DNA from: Babylonia areolata
Taxonomy: Eukaryota; Mollusca; Gastropoda; Neogastropoda; Buccinidae
DNA length: 64,000 bases
Assembly: GCF_041734735.1 (NCBI RefSeq)
Contig: NC_134878.1
Span: 38,929,213 to 38,993,212 of the forward strand
Reading direction: 5' to 3'
Positions 55,217 through 64,000 of the stretch are shown here, one piece after another (within the stretch, counting starts at the first letter, position 1; each line of letters opens with the position of its first letter). The notes below the pieces were generated by a model, which was given only the letters and a program-made list of their open reading frames with translations, was not told the origin of the DNA and searched no databases. The position numbers and the translations under genes are program-made.

Positions 55217-56189
55217 TGCCCCTCGATCTAATTACAAACTTAATGCTCAAAAAGATATTAATGACATTGCATTTAGATTGTATCTGGCCTTGTCAAGAAG
55301 ACTTAATATTGCACAACATGATAAAGTGTAGCACTGTATTTTTTTTTGTCGGGCAGTGGTCAGCAATGATCAGCAGGTCAATATGGGTCTGTTCGCTGTC
55401 TTGGTGTAATCTTCATTATATTATTCTCATTATTGTTGTTGTTACTACCACCACTACTACTACTGTTGTTGTTGTTGTTGTTGTTGTTGTTATAATGATA
55501 ATAATACTACTAATAATAATTATTATTATTATTACAGCAACGAAGGAAAATGCGTCACAACTGCAGCTGAGCTGGTCTGGCTCACACGGGATAACAGTCC
55601 AGCCTTGCGGGTTCTTCTTTGACACGAACAACACGAACGTTCAATTACTGACCGTTTCTTTCTTCCGTTAACAGTCATGTCGCTAATTATGTTTATTTGT
55701 TCACATTCAAACTAGCATACACCCGTGATTAACTGATTATAGGATACTATGTTCTACTGAGGTTACAGATAGAGAAATGGTTAGTGCTATGATACTAATA
55801 AGGAGGGGGGAAGCTTGCCCGCAACTGACGCTTTTTTCAGCGACAGTGTTCTTTTTTTTCATATATATATTTTTTTTTTATAATTTATTATACTTAATGG
55901 TCATAACAAACGAACTGTTTTGTTTACGGTGAAATGGTTATTCCCAATTCATTTGAAATCAAATGTGAAATGTATGAAGTACTGACTAAAACGTGCAAAA
56001 AAAAAAGAATGAATATATACTGCCTTGTTCGGTTTTTAAAGTCATTGCGGACCTTATTTAGTAACAGTTAGAAGACATGGGCTTCTAACGTTCGAAAATG
56101 TTATGATTTATACGTTTTTGCATGTGTTTGGCGTGACCAGATACTCCGTGGTATTATCATGAATCTTGAATTGTTTTAGACAGAGAATT
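55217..56189. other. unassigned, trinucleotide repeats
   Basis: GTT/ACT runs (55430-55490) and AAT/ATT runs (55498-55535). T-rich tracts at 55850-55880. No supported gene. Confidence 0.5.
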
Positions 56190-56425
56190 AACTGAAGGTG
56201 GCAGGACTGGCAAAACCATGTGTACACCTGTGACAGGTTTGCACAGTACAGACTTTTCAAATGGATGCATGGAACCATACACTGGGATCAGAATGGATAT
56301 GTGATGAGTGCTTTGAGTAAATTTGGATACGGTGTCTGAGATATTGCTTGCCATTGCTTTTCATGCAACAGCGTAAGTGAACAAGAAATAATGTGCCGCC
56401 TGTGCAATGAGGTAAAATGACTTGT
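56190..56425 (+). mobile_element. LINE-C-like ORF2 C-terminal remnant
   Basis: The plus strand reads WQDWQNHVYTCDRFAQYRLF, VMSALSKFGYGV, DIACHCFSCNSVSEQEIMCR and LCNE, colinear with LINE-C (CRWQDEHDHIQ, YALTKFGFGISDIASHCFGC, PIYTCRLCSLGKEDE). One internal stop is visible. It ends abruptly at about 56425. Confidence 0.75.
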
Positions 56426-57099
56426 TACCGTGCTTTTCAACTTAAAGTGAAATTTATTCAAAACACCATACAGAACCTTGTGATTTCATGCTGAATATAT
56501 CGTTGTCAACAAGAAAGTAACTTTCAGTTGTGTACATTTACGAAGCAAGCAAGAGGCAAAGGCTTCAATATGAATAAAATATCTTATTCGTATTTGTATA
56601 CTCTCTCTCTCTCTGTCTCTCTCACAGTCTCTCTCTCTCTCTTTGTTTTTTCTCTCTATTTCTCTCTCTCTCTCGACCTATCTGTCTGTCTGATGTCTGT
56701 CTATCTGTTGCTTCTCTATGCCTCTCTGTGTGTCTGTCTGTCAGTCGGCCCGACTCTGCCTGTCTGTTTGTTTCTACCTTTCTCTCCACTCTCCCTTTTC
56801 TGTGTGTGTCTCTCATACGTCATAACCTACGGTAAACGTTTATTCGTGTATCAGTGAATCGTACTGTTTATGCTTGCATATTGCGATGTTGTTATTTGTT
56901 CTTGATCATTTTGGATATATTTGTTTCTTTCATTTTCCCTTTTCTTTTGGGGGCTGGATGAAAACTAACAAGCAAAGAACCAAAACAAGTCTAATGTGCT
57001 ACCCTCAGTAAATATATCAATTCGTTCATTCATATTCCCACTTATCTTTCTATCTCTATCGCATTAGCCCTAACGATCTTTGTCGCTATCTTTATCTGG

Positions 57100-57167
<68 letters not shown>

Positions 57168-57351
57168 GTGTGATGTGTGTGTGTTTTCTCCTCGATAAGA
57201 TGACTGTTGTATTCTCTGTGTGCTTTTCTTTCTTTATATTATTTCGAGTATCATCAATACCAGCACGTGTATGCCTTTATCATTCAGTATTGTGAAGTAT
57301 AGAACCTAGGACTGGATGAAAAAACGTGCTTATCTATTATCCTTCAAAATG

Positions 57352-57396
<45 letters not shown>

Positions 57397-57437
57397 TTCA
57401 TTTGTGAATGATATGTTGGTATGTATGGGTCCCCCAG
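56426..57437. repeat. spacer or intron with TC and AT microsatellites
   Basis: TC/TCTG-rich DNA spans 56600-56815, a long AT run spans 57106-57162, and a TC run ending CACACA spans 57354-57396. The last TC run supplies a pyrimidine tract upstream of the acceptor of the glutamate-receptor exon. Confidence 0.65.
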
Positions 57438-58039
57438 GTACACAATCCGTTCTACCTCAGCCTGCAGCCGGCCAACACGCACATGGCGCGGGGTCTGGTC
57501 AGCCTACTGGCCGTTAACTATTGGTACCGGGTCACCATACTCGTAGAAAGCGAACTCCGAAATGATGGCTTCCGCAACGCTTTCCACAAAATGACCCACG
57601 AGGATAGCAAATGGGACATCCAGAATGAGCTCTTCTTGTCACGTGCTTTGACGGACCGTCAGATCGAGGCCCAGCTGTCCACTCTTGGGCCCAACGTGTC
57701 ACGGATCTTCATTCTTCACTCCAGTACCAGCTTCGCTCAAAGGGTGTTCTTGTTAGCGCCTCGCGTGTTGAATAACGAACGTCAGTATGCGTGGATTGTG
57801 ACGGGAAACGCTTACACCCGCGACGATAAGATTTTAAAGGATTTCCCATTGGGTACCAAAGCGTTTTTGATGAATCACGATCTTCACGTGAACGAACTGT
57901 TTCGAGACACGCTAGATTTCATCCTGACGGTTTTCCAGGAGAATCCACGCCTGCACAGGACTAAGCCCAGGATGTTGCAGAGGGGTTGTTGGACATTGAA
58001 TGGAGAAGTCCCGATTCCTTTCCACAATGACGTGTACAA
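57438..58039 (+). CDS. exon of an NMDA-type (GluN3-like) ionotropic glutamate receptor, amino-terminal domain
   Basis: The 602-base exon is open throughout in phase 0 and encodes about 200 residues from VHNPFYLSLQPANTHMARGL. It has the fold signature of the bilobed ATD of ionotropic glutamate receptors: SLLAVNYWYRVTILVESE, SRIFILHSSTSFAQRVF, YAWIVTGNAYTRDDK and FPLGTKAF, then RGCWTLNG near the end, comparable to the Cys-containing end of NMDA-subunit ATDs. The alignment I can make by eye is best with GluN3 (WVLGD...LPLG). These subunits form ligand-gated cation channels in the plasma membrane; the ATD is extracellular. The acceptor is CCCCCAG (AG 57436-57437) and the donor AA/GTGAGT (GT 58040-58041). 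Base composition is richer in GC than the surroundings. Other exons lie outside the window. Confidence 0.75.
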
Positions 58040-58480
58040 GTGAGTGAATACGTATTCAAAATCTGTTATCTTCCTATTTCATTTCTTAAAACATTGAAAT
58101 AGGTTCATGATTCTGCTATAAACAACACAAAAAAGCCCCCCAAAGCTTTGAATTGTAAACTTTAAAGAGCAGCATATCATCGATTCGTTCGCATTCTAAT
58201 TGTTTAATCAGATAAGATACGCTGTATGTGATATATTCATCAATCAGAAAAGCAGTAGTTTTAAACCTTACAGTGCACGCGGACACAGGTAGCCTTCAGG
58301 TATCAATTCATGTGATGAAGACTCAAGAAATACTTGAGAAATATTGTTCCAATAATATTTGGTAATTTAAGTTTTCAGCCACATAAAACAATAATATTTT
58401 AAGCATTTGTTGGCAGTGTAAAAGTCGCAAGAACAATTTTTATAATAAGCTGAATGGTTAAGAAAATTTAAGAAATGACG
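58040..58480. other. probable intron of the receptor gene
   Basis: Sequence after the GTGAGT donor with no further open coding segment. The intron would extend past the end of the window and contain the SINE and LINE-I. Confidence 0.5.
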
Positions 58481-58745
58481 GGCGCAATAGCCGAGTTGGT
58501 GGACTTTCAATCTGAGGGACCCGGGTTCAATCCTCGGTAACGGCGCCTGGTGGGTAAAGAAAGGAGATTTTTTTCGATCTCCCAAGTCAACATATGTGCA
58601 GACCCGCTTGTGCCTGAACCCCCTTCGTGTGTATGTATACGCAAGCAGAAGATCGAATACGCACGTTAAAGATCCTGTAATCCATATCAGCGTTCGGTGG
58701 GTTATAGAAACAATAACATAGCCAGCATGCACCCCCCACACCTCC
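58481..58745 (+). mobile_element. tRNA-derived SINE
   Basis: The head GGCGCAATAGCCGAGTTGGT, GGACTTTCAATCTGAGG and CCGGGTTCAATCCTCGG is a tRNA-Leu-like sequence with A and B boxes (58481-58548). The body has GGAGATTTTTTTCGATCTCCC (a hairpin), CAACATATGTGCAGACC, CCTGAACCCCCTTCGTGTGT and CGTTAAAGATCCTGTAATCC and CAGCGTTCGGTGGGTTAT. I know this body from gastropod SINEs. The copy appears to lose the consensus in a C/CA-rich tract near 58745. It lies in sense orientation in the probable intron. Confidence 0.85.
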
Positions 58746-59775
58746 CACCCACCCACCCCTGCTGATGATATGCCTGTGTTTATACATAGGTGAAGGAAAG
58801 GGTGAAATTATTCACTGCCTACTTTGTCGAGGAATTAACAATTGGAACGATTGTTTATGGTACACTCTTTGCATGTGGCACTGCAAAAGAAAAGTGCGAA
58901 CACAAAACTAATTCGGTCTTCAAAATGTACTCCTGCGTATTCACCGAATGGGAGCTTTGACCTCCAAACGGAAATAAACGTATTGATATGTTGAATATGT
59001 TCATCGATTACTTCTGAACCTAATGTTTATCGCTAACAGACAAGTTACGTTTCAGGATTGTTGGTTTGAGTGTAATTTGGAAGAACATTTCACAAGCTCA
59101 TTAGACGCTTTGAAAAGTTGCTGTCAAAATCTGAATAGACGCAATAAAGAGTTGCCTTTTTTATTGTACGTTATTGTATTTTGGCATTATGATTGGGGTT
59201 TCTGTCTGAAACCGGATATCCTAAATAACTAGGCCACGTAGGCCTGCCTAAATTAATCATTGGGTATTAGTGTAGCAGCTTATGTCTGTCTATTGTTTCT
59301 TTGAGTTTGCATAACGCCGACTCGATATAATTTCTGGTGACTTGCCCCACGAACAGCTCTAACTATGAATCTTTTTGTTCAAGAAGCAGATTTTTCAAGG
59401 AATTCGATTGTGTATAGTATAACTGACCCAAATACTGCCCTTATTATGACAACGACGCACAACTTGACTACTCGTGATTTATACATATTTTCTAGAACGT
59501 CCTTTCTGGGTTCTAATTTTACAGGAAACTAACACGGCAACTGTATTTCCTAAGCTTTTGATCTGCTCACATGTTTTGAAATTTCTTTAAGTAAGGTGCT
59601 CTGATGCTTATGCCTTCTTAGTTTGCTGGTGTCTGAAACCAAATATTGTACTACCAATTTTAAACACATTCACTGAAACACTCTCCTTAGCGTAGAAAAT
59701 AGTTTACTCAAACCATGTGAGTTCTATATTGTATCGTAGTGGCATTGGCTTTCATCTCTCTGTGCGTAGAGAAAC

Positions 59776-59779
<4 letters not shown>
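58746..59779. other. unassigned (probable intron)
   Basis: No further exon or element end recognised. Confidence 0.45.

Positions 59780-59858
<79 letters not shown>
59780..59858. repeat. (TC)n(AC)n(TC)n microsatellite
   Basis: TC units, then AC units (59809-59830), then TC units again, ending directly before the 5' region of LINE-I. Confidence 0.9.
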
Positions 59859-59859
<1 letters not shown>

Positions 59860-59863
<4 letters not shown>

Positions 59864-62800
59864 CGGCAGAATCAACAGGACCAAGCTATGGGGCTGTCAT
59901 TCCTCTCGGGCAGTCAGATGCAGTGGAGCACGGTCACACCCAGTGTGGAGAAGACTCAGGGGATCAGCCTCTAGTGGACACTGAGCATGGTCAGGTAAAG
60001 GCCAGGGCAGAAGACGCTGTCAAGGATGGCGTGTCGGACATACACAGCCGTTCTCAGGCCAAGGTACAGACCAACGCAAAGGAACAGAGGCCATCCAGAA
60101 TGTCAACACGGGCAGGAACCACCAAACAACGTTCAGGTAGCCAGGGCAATATCAAGAAGGCGTTCAAAAAGGCCAAAAACGGTGGTGGTTCTCATAGCAG
60201 TGACAGAGGCGGAGAAAGACAGGCAGCTTCTCCTGCGTGTCTTCGGGACAGCAATTAGGGGTCAGGCCGGGCATCAACTACCTCATGTAAACTAAGAAAT
60301 ACATGTCAAACTGCAAAACTGTCTGGACCTACTTTAAATGTAAATGTTAATCCGAGTTGGTGCAATGATCCAAGCATGTGTCAAACCATCACATTTCTAA
60401 ATTATAATGTTTGTGGGCTGATTGGGAAGTTGTCTAATCAAGATTTTGTAGATTATATAACCGCTTATGATTTCATTACATTGATTGAAACTTTTGTTAC
60501 GGAAGATATCGATTCAACTATTTTTAAAAATTATGACTGCTTTATTTCCAAAGCGACAAAACTCACGAAGCAAGGGAGGCATTCAGGAGTTATGGTGCTT
60601 GCAAACAAACGTTTTTCCAAATTCATCTCCCATATAAAAACCGATCAAGATAATGTCGTTGTATTAAGAATGTCTAAAGAATTGTTTGGGAGCGAATGTG
60701 ATGTCATGTTTATCTCATCTTATGTAAGACTATATGATTCCAATTATTGGAAAAACAATCACGGTGGATATGGTGTAGAAATAATTGATGAATGTATCAT
60801 GTCTCTACACGAAACATATGGTAATTTTCATATTCTTCTCTCTGGAGACTTTAACGCTCGCACTGCAAACAAAAACTATGAGCCAACAGAGGACAATTTT
60901 GAGCAGGTAAGTAGCAATGTTACACTGGATGATCACACATTTGCAAGAAAGTCTGATGATTCAGAAACGAATCTTTTTGGGAATCAGCTGGTTGATCTGT
61001 GTACGGTTACAGATTGTTTTATTGTGAACGGTATGGTACAGTGGAATTGTGACTCTGCATGTACATTTATGTCTAATAGTGGATCAAGTGTAACTGATTA
61101 TTTTTTGATGTCCTGCAGCTTATTGACTCAATTGTCAGATATGCAGTTAGTTGTAAAAGAACTTGTAGACTCTGATCATTTGCCAGTACAGCTGACATTG
61201 TTTACAGAGGTAAGAACTGATACAAATTCACATAACAATATTAAAAGAAATGGATACAATACTATAGAGAAAATAGTTTGGAATGTAGACAAAGAAGACG
61301 AATACAAAGACAAACTTACAAACGAAGAGGGATGGACAAATCTGAACGAAGCCATAAACCAAATAGACAAAAATATTGACTTAGCACTGGCATTATTTAA
61401 TCAGTACTTACTTGGAGCTGCTGAGTGTGTGGTGAAAAACTCATAGGAAAAAGTCAAAAGGAGCAGAATGGTTTGATGAGGTTTGCAGTCAGGCAAAGCG
61501 GGAATGTCGAAGACTGTTACGTTTTTACCAAAAGCACAAACGCTTGGGACGTTGCACATGTCAAAACAAACGGATGACGTGCATGGGAAACAAGAGTGAG
61601 TCATTTTGCAATTGTAAGTGTCCGGAAATGAGAATATTGTATGTGGAAAGTAGAAAAACATACAGAAAATTATTGAAAACCAAAAGGACGAGTTTCCGGC
61701 GAGAAACAGCAGAGAAACTGTGTAAAAATATGAATTCTTCGATATTTTGGAATGATCTGAAAAGAATAGGACTAAAGAAAACATCATGCAACAGTGAAAA
61801 TATAAGTATCCAGCAATGGTTTGAGCATTTCCAGACAGTATTCAGTATTAATGAAGAGAGTACAGATAATCAAATAAACATAGAAAGTAATACCCAGGAA
61901 GAAGAAGAACATGCTTTAAATCAAGTAATCACACATCAGGAAGTAGAGAAATCCATTAAGAAAATAAAATGCGGAACCGATTGTGTTACAGGAGAAATGG
62001 TGAAAGCTGGTGGTCACAATGTTATTAACTTTTTAACGATGCTGTTTAATCAGATTTTTGATAGTGGCGTATATCCCAAAGAGTGAGCCAAAGCTATAGT
62101 GGTACCAATTTTCAAAAAGGGTAATATGGATAATCCTGATAACTACAGGGGTGTATCTTTAATCAATGTTACTTGCGAATGTTTTACTTCAATTTTGAAT
62201 GAGCGATTATATGCCTGGTTGGAGAAAAACAATGTAATTGTCGAAAACCAGGCTGGGTTTAGACAAGACTATTCAACAATCCATGACATATGCAATCTGT
62301 ATTCAATTGCCCAGAAAATGTTGAGTAGCAATGGTCGAAAACTGTATGTGGCTTTTGTTGACTTTAAAAAGGCGTTCGATTCTGTCCATCATAACAAATT
62401 GTTACAAACATTTCACAAGGAGGGGATAAAAGGGAAATTTTGTTGTTGCCTTCAGTCTGTGTATGATTCTCTCATTTCATGTGTTCGTTCGAATGGAGAA
62501 TACTCCGAGTTTTTTGAATGTCCTGTAGGTGTAAGACAGGGTTGCGGGTTAAGTCCCACGCTTTTCTCACTTTTTTTATTAATGAGTTAGCCAATCATAT
62601 AAATGATACTGGGGTTCATGGTGTACAGTTACTTCCCACTCTTATTGAAGTTTTCATTCTACTTTTTGCTGATGACGTAGCTTTAATTGCAACTACACCA
62701 GGTGGATTACAGACACAACTTAACTCTTTGAAAATATGCTGTGATAGCTTGAGGTTAAATGTTAATAAAAGTAAGACTAAGATAATAGTGTTCAGAAAGG

Positions 62801-63900
62801 GGGGATATCTGGGTAAAAAAAGACAAATGGTTTTTTGGAGGTGTGGAAATTGAGGTGGTAAATACCTACTGTTACCTAGGATTCACATTCACAATAATGT
62901 TGAGTGCTAATGTAGGCACAGGGCATCTAGTAACAAAAGCAAAAAAAGCACTTTACCTTCTATGCAGAGCATTTAACAATTGTAAAGAGATGTCCCGAGA
63001 AGTCTTTTTCAAAATATTTGACTCCAAAATCCAGTCTATTCTATTGTACTCAGCAGAGATTTGGGGCTGCAACGTTTAGATAGCATCGAAAAAATACATT
63101 TATTAGCTTGCAAAAGATTTCTCGGTGTTCCCCTCAAAACACCCAATAAACTAGTATACTCAGAATTAGGCAGATACCCATTATATGTTAACTCATACAT
63201 GAAAGCCGTAAAATATTGGTTCAGATTATTAGAAATGAATTTAGATAGATTACCTAAACAGGCGTATCTTATGCTAGTAAACTTAGATGGGAACGGTAAA
63301 AGGTGTTGGGTAACAGGAATTAGAGAAATTTTGTGTAAAACTGGATTCAGTTATGTGTGGTTGAATCAAGGAGTTGATAATATGCAGATGTTTATATTAC
63401 AGTTCAAACAGAGACTGATTGATATGTATGTGCAAGAATCGTCGGCATCTGTCAGAGATAAGGAAAGATACGCTTTATATTCATCCATGCAAGATGGTTT
63501 CAGAACTGGACTTTATTTTGTACATTTGGATATTTATTGCCTCAGAGTCGCTTTGACACAAATAAGACTTGGAGTCTTGCCGCTAAATAAGAACTATGAG
63601 AGATACTCTGAAAATCCGGTTCCAAGGTTTTGCCCATTTTGTAAAGGTGTGAATGAGGATGAATATCATTTTATATATGCATGTCCTCTGTATGTCGATC
63701 TTAGAAAAAAGTTTCTTGGTTTGTATGTCAATGTTCAGATTAACATTCTGCTGGACGGTGTAGATAAACATCGATCTCGTTCTGTAGCAAAATATATTTT
63801 TCATTCAATTAAGCGCAGACAAGAAGCGATAACTAATCAATGAAGAAGAAGATTTCTAGATACTTGTGTGATAGTAAATGTCGTATGAAAATCCATTTCA
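59860..63900 (+). mobile_element. LINE-I: LINE-B-group element, ORF2 nearly complete but decayed
   Basis: A basic leader frame (59923-60258, Lys/Arg/Ser/Gly-rich, possibly the end of ORF1) is followed by ORF2 from about 60376 to a stop at 63841-63843. The element belongs with LINE-B, C and H by the order and wording of RT and C-terminal blocks. The 5' edge abuts a TC microsatellite. No short terminal repeat like those of B, C or H is seen after 63843, so the 3' end may be lost or lie at the window edge. Confidence 0.85.
60376..63843 (+). pseudogene. LINE-I ORF2: endonuclease-RT with several frame breaks
   Basis: The endonuclease occupies 60376-61200 (ITFLNYNVCGLIGKL, LIETFVTED, LSGDFNARTAN, SVTDYFLMS, DSDHLPVQL), all catalytic motifs present. 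The linker is frame-shifted at about 61445. The RT reads VVPIFKKGNMDNPDNYRGVS, ENQAGFRQDYSTIHD, AFVDFKKAFDSVHHN, GVRQGCGLSPTLFS, LLFADDVALIA (about 62665) and NTYCYLGFTF. The end has GELGRYPLYVNS-like residues and zf-RVT CPFCKGVNEDEYHFIYACP (about 63630-63690). Lesions are one TGA at 62084 and frame breaks near 61445, 62570, 62850 and 63075. Confidence 0.87.
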
Positions 63901-64000
63901 GTAAAATGATGACTATTTATACCAACCCTGTACAAAATCGTTGTTGTTACATGCAACTTCAGAGTATTGGATAATTTCTAATATTCATAGGAATGTCAAC
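63844..64000. other. LINE-I 3' UTR or flank
   Basis: No terminal repeat or polyadenylation signal is clear in these 157 bases. Confidence 0.4.

Noticed and set aside
55171-55671. A 166-codon plus-strand frame.
   Set aside because: Its middle is a translation of trinucleotide repeats and its ends match no domain.

Overview
The window looks like a stretch of nuclear DNA from a marine mollusc, most likely a gastropod. The reasons are indirect: the coding capacity is dominated by APE-type non-LTR retrotransposons of kinds common in lophotrochozoans, a tRNA-headed SINE at 58.5 kb has a body (the CAACATATGTGCAGACC block) that I associate with gastropod genomes, and CA/GT, CT and AT microsatellites are frequent. 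There are no bacterial operons, rRNA genes or CRISPR arrays, and I recognised no LTR retroelement, Polinton or toxin gene. Most of the window is intergenic or intronic DNA built from nested mobile elements.

Host coding sequence is sparse. The best case is one exon at 57438-58039 (+) that encodes part of the amino-terminal domain of an NMDA-type (GluN3-like) ionotropic glutamate receptor, with a plausible acceptor and a GTGAGT donor. If it is real, everything to its right in the window is intron. A weaker candidate is a terminal exon at 6460-6633 (-).

Layout. 1.3-3.8 kb: 3' two thirds of an RTE-like LINE (-). 4.4-5.1 kb: SINE-like repeat (-), with a second copy at 42.8-43.3 kb. 5.1-6.0 kb: old L1/Tx1-like LINE remnant split by a 415-bp MITE that has an 8-bp target duplication. 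8.35-8.75 kb: L2-like LINE end. 10.8-16.6 kb: a nearly complete two-ORF LINE ('LINE-B') whose ORF1 begins with a 2A ribosome-skipping peptide and whose ORF2 has an 855-bp in-frame tandem duplication. 16.6-22.9 kb: a related LINE fragment ('LINE-C') split by a 1.6-kb Helentron-like element, itself split by a 3.45-kb element with 8-bp target duplication. 22.9-25.3 kb: a PHD-finger LINE ORF1 split by a second copy of the Helentron-like element. 25.9-27.2 kb: two abutting LINE fragments. 28.5-33.4 kb: a full-length but damaged Tx1/L1-like LINE (-) with a CCHC ORF1. 35.2-39.9 kb: another L1/Tx1-like LINE (+) containing two younger insertions, each with its own target duplication. 40.7-45.5 kb: small LINE and SINE remnants. 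46.5-51.7 kb: a composite LINE ('LINE-H') with an internal 1.9-kb duplication, apparently one insertion into a degenerate CTGACCACT-type repeat. 53-56.4 kb: LINE crumbs, palindromic words and microsatellites. 57.4-58.0 kb: glutamate-receptor exon. 58.5 kb: SINE. 59.9-63.9 kb: one more LINE ('LINE-I') of the B/C/H group.

The genes do not form a pathway. The window is mainly informative as a record of how LINEs, SINE-like repeats and DNA elements have landed on each other and of what LINE reverse transcription does when it misbehaves. The most distinctive observations are the 2A peptide behind a hydrophobic leader in LINE-B, and the fact that two different LINEs carry tandem duplications ending within about a dozen codons of the same place in the reverse transcriptase.
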